Source: Candidatus Jidaibacter sp.
Lineage (GTDB): Bacteria; Pseudomonadota; Alphaproteobacteria; Rickettsiales; Midichloriaceae
Length of the DNA stretch: 6,099 nt
Reading direction: 5' to 3'
Assembly (NCBI GenBank): GCA_021298045.1
Contig: JAJTHY010000119.1
Location: forward strand, 1 to 6,099
The position numbers and the translations under genes were made by a program. The notes beneath the pieces were generated by a model, which had not been told where the DNA came from, made no database searches, and worked only from the letters and a program-made list of their open reading frames with translations. Shown one piece after another: positions 1 to 5,960 of the stretch (its first letter is position 1; each line of letters begins with the position of its first letter).

Positions 1-139
1 AAAATGGCTATGAAAAATACAACAAATCTCCACCTCTTAGTCATCCTCGCTATTGCTTGGGATCTTAAGATTCCTGAACTGCGTGCGGAATGACAATTAA
101 AGCAAAAACCGTGCCTTTTTTGTAGTTGAATTAGCTATA
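1..139. repeat. Long direct repeat, left copy
   Basis: These 139 bases recur in the same orientation at the other end of the window (5961-6099). The only difference is T at 72 against C at 6032. The repeat contains a palindromic element (40-94) plus flanking AT-rich sequence. Because this copy touches the window start and the other touches the window end, the true repeat may be longer on either side. It could be a dispersed genomic repeat bounding the two-gene cassette, the junction of a tandem duplication, or terminal overlap of a circular contig. Confidence 0.95.
40..94. repeat. Palindromic intergenic element, copy A
   Basis: The element is bounded by GTCATCC (40-46) and GGAATGAC (87-94), near-perfect inverted ends. 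It has a central GGGATCTTAAGAT (59-71) containing the 10-bp palindrome ATCTTAAGAT. The same ends and core occur in the element at 197-254, so they belong to one family. Short palindromic elements with GTCAT(T/C)CC...GGAATGAC ends are common between genes in Rickettsiales; assignment to a named family would need a search. It has no coding capacity. Confidence 0.75.
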
Positions 140-158
140 ACGAAAAACATATAAACAG

Positions 159-303
159 CGTCACTGCGAAAGAGCTTTAGAGATTGCTGATAGGTTGTCA
201 TCCCGCACTTGTTGCGGGATCTTAAGATAAGATTCCATCCGCAGCAGGAATGACCCGAGAGGGCTGGATTGCCACGTCGCCAAGTGGGATCCTCGCAATG
301 ACG
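159..303. repeat. Composite palindromic block with inverted ends
   Basis: The block starts with CGTCACTGCGA (159-169) and ends with TCGCAATGACG (293-303), which are inverted repeats matching at 10 of 11 positions. The left arm (about 159-188) and right arm (about 262-303, ATTGCC...CCTCGCAATGACG) resemble the 'cgtcattgcgag...ggcaat' repeats of Rickettsiales in opposite orientations. Between them lies a different palindromic element (197-254). This looks like one repeat type inserted into, or assembled with, another. It lies just past the end of the NACHT gene, so its hairpins will probably be in that transcript's 3' end. No clear run of T follows the hairpins, so it is not called a Rho-independent terminator. 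Confidence 0.65.
197..254. repeat. Palindromic intergenic element, copy B
   Basis: The element has the same ends as copy A (GTCATCC at 197-203, GGAATGAC at 247-254) and shares the core GGGATCTTAAGAT (216-228). It contains a strong hairpin: ATCCCGCA (200-207), loop CTTGT, TGCGGGAT (213-220), with eight perfect base pairs. It is about 3 bases longer than copy A and diverged from it in the arms, so it is a separate family member rather than a recent duplicate. Confidence 0.75.
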
Positions 304-363
304 TTCCTTGTATTTCAGGTATTAGATCTTTTTGACAATACCTTATCCATAACTCGGGTGATA

Positions 364-3300
364 CTAGGCCCATCTATCGTTTTTATTTACCTCTTTACTT
401 CGGTTTACACTGCTAAAAGGAGGTGCTAACTGTTGCTCTTTTTCAATCAGCCATTCAAAAAATTCCATACCATGACGCGCTGATATACCTAGATTATAAC
501 TACTTAAAGTGCAGTTATTAGTCCCCTGTTCTTGCATAAGATGGTATGGCCAAGTATTAATTTGAACTAATGCTTCTGCAGAAAGCTTTTCAGGAGCTAT
601 GCTATTTCCATAAATATGATTTTCCCTTTCAGTGTCAGTAACGTTTAAACAAAACAATCCTCTAATATAGGGCACTAGAAATTTGTTATTATCTTTTAAC
701 TTAAGTATATTAGAGCAAAATGGCTTAATCTTTAGCATTCTTTTTGGTTCTTTTATTTCCTTTAACTCTTCTTTTTCGTCAAGTTCTAATATTATATTAA
801 ATTGACCCTCTATAGTTTGAGTCAATACATATGGTGCGCAAGTATGCCTAAGTGAGTCATTGAAGAAAAGATATCGATTATCTATTCTCACTAATATAGC
901 GTCATCTTGTAATTTATGTAGCGCAGCATATATACAGTGCCCCGCTCCAAATTTTGAAACAAGAACTATAAATTCCCTACCTTTTTCTAAGTTGATCAAA
1001 TTTTCTTTTATAGCTGCGGAATATATAAGTTCAATTTCATTTTCTAGATCTATTAAGTTTTGGTGATTATTAAATTTCTCTAAAAAATATATTGTTTTAC
1101 AGAAAATCCAAGTTTGGATCAGTGTTTTAAGTTCTGCTAACAACATCTTCTTTGTTTCCTTAAAGCTAAGGAATTTACCAGACAACTCTGGTAGTGAAAG
1201 CATTTCTCCAGCGCAAAGTTTCACATATAGCACCAGGTAAGTATGAAGGCGCATAAGCAATATTTCATAAGCATCACCTCCTTCTGGTTTTGGTATTTCT
1301 ACACCATCTCTCGTTATAGACTTTGCATTGCTTAAATACATAAGATAGTAATCACAACGCTCAGCATTTTTCATCCAATCTCTATTTTCACCAGTAATTA
1401 AAGTTGATAGCCTATTAAATACATGATCTTTACCTATTACAGATTTTTGTAATCTATAATCATCTATTGCAAATCTTAATATCTTTTCGATCAAACCTTC
1501 ATCTGTAAAACAACTTTTTCTTATCATGCGTAGGATTAATGGACTAACTTTTGACAAAAATTCTTCATTAAGATGGTTTGCTCTAATGAGCTCCATCACC
1601 TTAAAAATAGCCCCACTGATATTAACATCAGCACCATTTTCAACCAAATGCTCCAAGACTTGCCAATGTCTATCTGTAATTGCGTTTTTAATCGCAAGTA
1701 CCAGCGGAGTGTCGGCATCTTGGTTATCAAAATGGTTTACATCTGTATTTTTTTGCCCAAGCAATTCTATGACCATCTCTAAGTTGCCATCACGGGCCGC
1801 TTTATGTAATGGCGTTAGGCCCATAGGTCTATTACTTCTTATTCTGCGCTCCAGTGCATCTCTTTCTTGTTGGCTTATTATGCCAAGCCTCGTGTCACTT
1901 AGATAATGCTTCAACACGTTTGTAGATATTTTAGACCTTTCATAAGTTTTGATCATAACTTGCAAAACCGTTTTAGTTTCGTCTATATTTTTAGTGAGCT
2001 GCTTATCTCTATGCATAATTAGATTGTTGGACACAGCTAAGAGCATGGTAGGATCTTTATAAATAAATGTTATACTCTCAAGTGGAGCTAACCAAGCTTT
2101 GCGGCTTGAAAAACTATAAAGATGTATAGCTAAAGCAAGATTTAAAACCCCTTCCGAACTCCAAGCTGTAATTTTCATTATGTTGTTTTGTGACTTTGAA
2201 CAGATCGCCTTGAGTATATTTTCATCCTTATCATTACTAAGTGCAATTACGTCTAGCTCTTTGATAAGTGAAGAAAAAAATTTTGGAGTTTTTCTTTTAA
2301 CAATAGCGCTAGCAGCGGCGGCGCTTCCGGTAACAGTTCCTAAGGCAATTCCAGAGGCGCTAATACCTGCTATAACGGTAGCAGCCATAGCAGGTATCTC
2401 GGCTTTAGTGTGAGGAGACTGAGCAAAGACGTGAGCAAAAAAAACACCCAGAGGTATAAAGGCTGTATAGCTAAGAAGGACTGATCCGCGGCAAATATAT
2501 CCACCATTGGAGTAAAAAAGTTCTTTCGCATCTCTTTCTATAACTCTTAACAGTTCAGGATCCCGCAGATTTACTGGGATAATTTTCAAATCTTTCTCAG
2601 CAAGAATATTACGACATTTTTCTTGAAGCTGGCTCTTAATATTTGGATCTACTTTCGGAGCTTTATATACTCTTATTATTGCGTTTGTTTGAATAGAACT
2701 CTTAAATTTGCCGTATAACAACTCATATAGCGCTGCATTGGAATTATATCCTAAAGTTAACAATGCCTCTGCTGCATAAAATTTTACTCCTGGACTATCG
2801 CTTTCACTCACTACTATACGTGTAAGCTTAGATTCTATCTCAGCATTCTTCATCCCAAGTCCTATTATGGCGCTAATAGCATCTAGCCTCTTTGCTGGTT
2901 TATCTTTACTCTCTATTACCTTAAACAACTCAGATAAAACATGGTTTGCATCGGTGAGTGTGGCTTTCAAATTCTTCAGAGTAGCGGGGTGATTTTCAAG
3001 AGGCGGGCATTCCTCCAGCAGTTTAAGCCTAAGCGTGTCGTGCTTAATACCCAAGAGTTCCCGCGAGTGGCTCTCAAATTCATCCCAAAATTGAAGCAAT
3101 GGTAGATAATCTTCGCTTTGGTTGCAACGTGTGTATAATATGCCAACTATAGAAATCCACATCATCTCATAATAAGGAGTGTATTTATGCCTCCTAAGCT
3201 TATTTATGGTAACTGCATATTCTTCATCATCTTTAAGACATTCAAAACTTTTGGCCATTTTAAAAGCTGCAAAGTATTCTTGAAAGGTATGGTGGATGAA

Positions 3301-4581
3301 ATACACATCATTCTTCCTCTGGTCTTTATTCACAGATAAAGCCTTTATAATTCCCATGCCCAAGAGTTCCTCAAATAGAGTATATACACCTAACTCTTTC
3401 TCTTTTTTCTCAACAATTGCTTTTACTTGATGTAAAAAAATAATAGACCTCTTATTATTCATCCCAGTAAATGCTATCTCTCCCAAAAGCTCCATAAGAA
3501 TGCTTTGCCTGGCTTCTAATTCTGGCTTTAATAGCCCTTGCAATAATATGCCTTTCTCAATCATACTACCAAAAAGACTTTCTGCGATATCTTGGTACAA
3601 CTGACCCACTGTATAAGCATGTTGTTTAACCTTATTTGGATTCCATACAGAGCACATTAGTTCTAAGTTGAGCGGGATATGAGCAATATTTGCAAGCTGG
3701 ATATTCGATGCTATAAATTGTAGCAGCTGATTTTGGATCTCAGGATAAAATTTTCTAACATAATTTTTTATATTTTCTTTGGTAAATCCTACGTTTTCTA
3801 ATTCCCTGTCAAAGGCTACCGTCCTCCTATTCAGAGAAATTGTAATAGGGCGAGATGTCAATATAATGTAATAGCGAGGGCTGGATAGGACAGCCATCAA
3901 TAACTGCTCTAATTCTTTAGTCATCGAATGAGCAATTTCATCATAGCCATCCAAAATTATCAATATCTTATCGCGATTTCTCTCAGAGAATAGATAATCT
4001 CGGGTTTGCTTCATGTTTGGCTTATCATCGCCAAAGCCCGATAAACACTTACTTCTTACAACCTCAGCTAAATAATCACCTTCCTCACCCTTTGCCGCAA
4101 CGTCTAGAATATCCCTTAAAGGTAACCATATAACTGCATTAAATTTATTTTGCCAAAGTTTACCCTGTTGCCATTTAACAGCAAGATACTGGCATAAAGT
4201 GCTTTTACCAATGCCAGCACGTCCATAGATAGCTACTGTTCTAGGGGTTTTACCAGTAGAGTCGGGATTAAAAATTCGCTCAACATCTATGTCTCCTTGC
4301 TTCTCAAGTTCATCCTCTCCGTAAAGCGATGAGTAGCTCTTAAGCTGCAATTCTCTTTGCTCTTGTGTAGGGCGCACTCCTATTGCATTTTGGTTGGAAA
4401 ATTGCGCTTCTTTATCTTTAAAACTTTTTCTGGTAACTATTTTTAGGTTAATGTAAATATCGGTAACAGAATCAGATCTCTGGGATATCATCCTTGGGAC
4501 ATTACTCAGCTCGCTATATCTTTTTTTAAGCAGAGCAGCCACATCTACAGCAAAGCCCTGCCCTTTATTTCCCTGAAACAT
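364..4581 (-). CDS. NACHT-HEAT-ankyrin protein with candidate C-terminal cysteine protease domain; probable host-directed effector
   Basis: The protein has 1405 residues; the start ATG has AGGA 8 nt upstream and the stop is TAG. Residues 115-130 carry a Walker A loop (GRAGIGKST, 120-128). Residues 205-216 carry the NACHT-type Walker B (LIILDGYDE), followed by ILTSRP (240-245). The late-NACHT motifs PLNLELMC (303-310) and HHTFQEYFAAF (430-440) follow. About 560-640 looks like HEAT repeats. Two hydrophobic stretches lie at 697-720 and 729-761. Two ankyrin repeats (TPLHKAARDGN..., TPLVLAIKNA...) lie at about 920-989. In the C-terminal domain, GH1215, D1234, Q1350 or Q1352 and C1357 follow the order and spacing of CE-clan proteases (Ulp1, YopJ). 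NACHT proteins are ATP-driven molecular switches; a protease or deubiquitinase output is inference. The gene lies 22 nt behind the U-box gene and is probably co-transcribed. Alternatives are an anti-phage NACHT protein or a reproductive-parasitism toxin. The NACHT and ankyrin calls are firm, the protease call tentative. Confidence 0.9.
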   Translation of the reverse strand: MFQGNKGQGFAVDVAALLKKRYSELSNVPRMISQRSDSVTDIYINLKIVTRKSFKDKEAQFSNQNAIGVRPTQEQRELQLKSYSSLYGEDELEKQGDIDVERIFNPDSTGKTPRTVAIYGRAGIGKSTLCQYLAVKWQQGKLWQNKFNAVIWLPLRDILDVAAKGEEGDYLAEVVRSKCLSGFGDDKPNMKQTRDYLFSERNRDKILIILDGYDEIAHSMTKELEQLLMAVLSSPRYYIILTSRPITISLNRRTVAFDRELENVGFTKENIKNYVRKFYPEIQNQLLQFIASNIQLANIAHIPLNLELMCSVWNPNKVKQHAYTVGQLYQDIAESLFGSMIEKGILLQGLLKPELEARQSILMELLGEIAFTGMNNKRSIIFLHQVKAIVEKKEKELGVYTLFEELLGMGIIKALSVNKDQRKNDVYFIHHTFQEYFAAFKMAKSFECLKDDEEYAVTINKLRRHKYTPYYEMMWISIVGILYTRCNQSEDYLPLLQFWDEFESHSRELLGIKHDTLRLKLLEECPPLENHPATLKNLKATLTDANHVLSELFKVIESKDKPAKRLDAISAIIGLGMKNAEIESKLTRIVVSESDSPGVKFYAAEALLTLGYNSNAALYELLYGKFKSSIQTNAIIRVYKAPKVDPNIKSQLQEKCRNILAEKDLKIIPVNLRDPELLRVIERDAKELFYSNGGYICRGSVLLSYTAFIPLGVFFAHVFAQSPHTKAEIPAMAATVIAGISASGIALGTVTGSAAAASAIVKRKTPKFFSSLIKELDVIALSNDKDENILKAICSKSQNNIMKITAWSSEGVLNLALAIHLYSFSSRKAWLAPLESITFIYKDPTMLLAVSNNLIMHRDKQLTKNIDETKTVLQVMIKTYERSKISTNVLKHYLSDTRLGIISQQERDALERRIRSNRPMGLTPLHKAARDGNLEMVIELLGQKNTDVNHFDNQDADTPLVLAIKNAITDRHWQVLEHLVENGADVNISGAIFKVMELIRANHLNEEFLSKVSPLILRMIRKSCFTDEGLIEKILRFAIDDYRLQKSVIGKDHVFNRLSTLITGENRDWMKNAERCDYYLMYLSNAKSITRDGVEIPKPEGGDAYEILLMRLHTYLVLYVKLCAGEMLSLPELSGKFLSFKETKKMLLAELKTLIQTWIFCKTIYFLEKFNNHQNLIDLENEIELIYSAAIKENLINLEKGREFIVLVSKFGAGHCIYAALHKLQDDAILVRIDNRYLFFNDSLRHTCAPYVLTQTIEGQFNIILELDEKEELKEIKEPKRMLKIKPFCSNILKLKDNNKFLVPYIRGLFCLNVTDTERENHIYGNSIAPEKLSAEALVQINTWPYHLMQEQGTNNCTLSSYNLGISARHGMEFFEWLIEKEQQLAPPFSSVNRSKEVNKNDRWA

Positions 4582-4589
4582 ATCGCTAT

Positions 4590-4593
4590 TCCT
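4590..4593 (-). promoter_or_regulatory. Ribosome binding site of the NACHT gene
   Basis: The minus strand reads AGGA, 8 nt before the ATG at 4581, inside the 22-nt gap after the U-box stop codon. The spacing is good and supports independent initiation at this start rather than translational readthrough. Confidence 0.6.
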
Positions 4594-4603
4594 ACTATTA
4601 TGT

Positions 4604-5656
4604 TCATATTATGATACATCCAGAACTAGCTTGCCTAACCACAGGTTTTGCGAAATCAGAACCTAATCCAGGAGCGATTTGTGAAAGCAATAATTTGGTA
4701 TTGACATCAATTTTACATAACTTCCCTTCTTCATAACGATACTCCCTGATAATAAAGTCTGGGTAATTCTTGCGGTAATATCCTATGAATTTGGAATGCT
4801 CCTCTGCATTTGAAAATGATAAGCTAAAACCAGTAGAGTAATCATCATTTCTTCGGTATGAAGAATTTTTCTGAGAGGTAAGAATTCCTGCTTGCCCAAC
4901 TAATCTACGCTCAACTGCATCGCCATTGAAAACTTCATTATAATCCACATTGAGTTTAGCACTTAATCCTTTCATCAATAAGGTGTGGCTGTTTTGCTTA
5001 TAGTCAGCTAAAACGGGTATAATCTGTTCGTGAAAAATTTTAGTATCAAAAATTATTTCAGCCTTATAATTACTAAAAACTCCGTCTTTAATAATTGAGC
5101 CTGCATACACATTTCGGTAGTAGAATGTAAGTAACTGATGCTCTTCAGCAGACGCAAAATTCAAGCAAAAGCGTAAATTCCAGTTTGCTGCATCTTTATT
5201 ATCTTTATCAAAGCTTGCACCATCTTGATCTGTATATATGCCCGCAACAGCCACTAAAGTTTGCTCAACTATGTTTTTATGCCACATTTCTTTGCGTTGA
5301 ACTGAGAGTTTTTTTGCTAAATCCTCAAGTAATTCATTATAATAATCAATGGCAACAACCTTTGATTCTTCTTCTGCGTTTACCGCTAAATCTTCGCTGG
5401 AAGATCTAATAGAACTACTGCATTCATCTATTAATGCTTTAACAGCACGGTTGGGGATAAAAATAGCTTCCATAGGCCCCCTAGTCATCGGACTAGTGCC
5501 GTGCTCTGAAACCCAAGCGGTTATTACCTCTCGTTCGTATGTGACCCCATCAAGTGCAATAACTGGGTCTTTCATGATATCCTGAGTGATGGGGCAACAT
5601 AAATTGTCTTCACCAATAATAACCCTAAACTCTTTTTGTTTCTCCATCCGGCGCAT
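4604..5656 (-). CDS. U-box E3 ubiquitin ligase-like protein with duplicated domain and C-terminal CaaX box
   Basis: The protein has 350 residues from the preferred start at 5656; an in-frame ATG at 5692 would add 12. A U-box fills residues 16-80: CPIT (21-24), DPV (30-32), DG.TYER (36-42), W48, SPMTR (55-59), IPN (67-69). U-boxes recruit host E2 enzymes, and the Pro-Ile and Ser-Pro loop residues that normally contact E2 are present. Two homologous domains follow (113-216 and 231-331), sharing VE..LV..AGI.T, L.F..AEEH...YYR and a late II; I do not recognise this family. The last four residues are Cys-Ile-Ile-Ile, matching the CaaX signal for prenylation by eukaryotic enzymes, as in Legionella AnkB. 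No signal peptide or membrane helix is visible. A membrane-targeted ubiquitin ligase acting in the host cell is the natural inference. It is the first gene of the operon. The start at 5656 is chosen because AAGGGGGT lies 5 nt upstream and 5692 has no ribosome site. U-box call very sure; prenylation untested. Confidence 0.93.
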   Translation of the reverse strand: MRRMEKQKEFRVIIGEDNLCCPITQDIMKDPVIALDGVTYEREVITAWVSEHGTSPMTRGPMEAIFIPNRAVKALIDECSSSIRSSSEDLAVNAEEESKVVAIDYYNELLEDLAKKLSVQRKEMWHKNIVEQTLVAVAGIYTDQDGASFDKDNKDAANWNLRFCLNFASAEEHQLLTFYYRNVYAGSIIKDGVFSNYKAEIIFDTKIFHEQIIPVLADYKQNSHTLLMKGLSAKLNVDYNEVFNGDAVERRLVGQAGILTSQKNSSYRRNDDYSTGFSLSFSNAEEHSKFIGYYRKNYPDFIIREYRYEEGKLCKIDVNTKLLLSQIAPGLGSDFAKPVVRQASSGCIII

Positions 5657-5660
5657 AGCC

Positions 5661-5668
5661 ACCCCCTT
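5661..5668 (-). promoter_or_regulatory. Ribosome binding site deciding the U-box start
   Basis: The minus strand reads AAGGGGGT, ending 4 nt before the ATG at 5656 (5 nt from the last G). It is a purine-rich match to AAGGAGGT with one substitution. The upstream ATG at 5692 is preceded only by ATTAAACG, so the shorter 350-residue product is favoured. A third ATG at 5647 lies only three codons further in. Confidence 0.7.
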
Positions 5669-5735
5669 AAAGTTACATTTATGTTTACGCATCGTTTAAT
5701 ACATTCATTAATAACGCAGAGATGCTGTAGGAGAG

Positions 5736-5764
5736 ATTAGAACACACCCTATGATTGCAATCAA
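5736..5764 (-). promoter_or_regulatory. Sigma-70-type promoter of the operon
   Basis: On the minus strand, TTGATT (5764-5759) and TCTAAT (5741-5736) are separated by exactly 17 nt, and TGT just before the -10 makes it an extended -10. Matches to consensus are 4 of 6 and 5 of 6. The expected start near 5729 leaves a leader of about 70 nt to the ATG at 5656. No competing promoter is evident between the two genes. Confidence 0.6.
5752..5763. promoter_or_regulatory. Perfect 12-bp palindrome over the -35, possible operator
   Basis: TGATTGCAATCA is its own reverse complement and overlaps all but one base of the -35 hexamer. A dyad here is well placed for a dimeric repressor. No regulator is encoded in the window, and a 12-bp dyad can occur by chance in AT-rich DNA. 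Confidence 0.35.
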
Positions 5765-5823
5765 GGATAATTTTGTTAAGCTTTATCAAAAATATTAAAT
5801 TTATAAATTAGCTATTGATATTT

Positions 5824-5851
5824 AAATAAAATTTTTTAAAAAATTTTATTT
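5824..5851. repeat. 28-bp perfect AT-only palindrome
   Basis: AAATAAAATTTTTT (5824-5837) is followed directly by its exact reverse complement (5838-5851) with no spacer. It lies about 60 bp upstream of the -35. It could be a bend or A-tract upstream element, a protein-binding dyad, or part of a terminator for a gene beyond the window; nothing here decides. Confidence 0.6.
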
Positions 5852-5864
5852 CACGCTACGCAAT

Positions 5865-5888
5865 GGTTTCCCCTAATGGGGTATAACC
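5865..5888. repeat. Interrupted hairpin CCCC-TAAT-GGGG with outer GGTT/AACC
   Basis: GGTT (5865-5868), CCCC (5870-5873), loop TAAT, GGGG (5878-5881), AACC (5885-5888) can form a stem with a small asymmetric internal loop. It is a GC-rich island in very AT-rich surroundings. No T-run follows directly on either strand, so a terminator role is uncertain. It may be the relic of a palindromic repeat. Confidence 0.4.
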
Positions 5889-5920
5889 TGAGCTCAACAT
5901 AAGGTAACGAAAATAATAGA

Positions 5921-5935
5921 TAGTGAGTCTCACTA
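5921..5935. repeat. Short inverted repeat TAGTGAG-T-CTCACTA
   Basis: Seven-base arms (5921-5927 and 5929-5935) around a single T are perfectly complementary. The one-base spacer makes it more like a protein-binding dyad than an RNA hairpin. With the palindrome TGAGCTCA at 5889-5896 it adds to a cluster of small dyads between the promoter and the right direct repeat. Its function is unknown. Confidence 0.4.
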
Positions 5936-5960
5936 ATAATTTGTATAGCTAAACCCTTAT

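Noticed and set aside
104..121. A-run and T-run around CCGTGCC as a terminator in the direct repeat
   Set aside because: The inner bases do not pair, so only an A/T stem is possible; there is no GC-rich stem.
318..342. Inverted repeat GGTATT...AATACC as terminator of the NACHT gene
   Set aside because: The stem has only six mostly A-T pairs with a 13-base loop, and no T-run follows on the minus strand.
161..373. Minus-strand 70-residue open reading frame overlapping the NACHT stop by 10 bases
   Set aside because: Most of it is translation of the palindromic repeats at 159-303, there is no ribosome site at usable distance, and the product matches no recognised domain. Fortuitous reading of repeats is the simplest explanation.
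860..2413. Plus-strand open reading frames of 68-126 codons (860-1066, 1526-1906, 1573-1782, 2180-2413)
   Set aside because: They lie antisense within the NACHT gene, whose minus-strand frame has clear domains through these positions. The hydrophobic one at 2180-2413 merely mirrors the Gly/Ala-rich segment.
364..4581. Ordinary anti-phage NACHT defence protein as the main call
   Set aside because: The NACHT core fits, but ankyrin repeats, the protease-like tail and an operon partner with U-box and CaaX box point to a eukaryotic target. It is kept only as an alternative.
5185..5585. Plus-strand open reading frames at 5185-5409 and 5349-5585
   Set aside because: They are antisense to the U-box gene, which has a strong domain match; neither has recognisable features.
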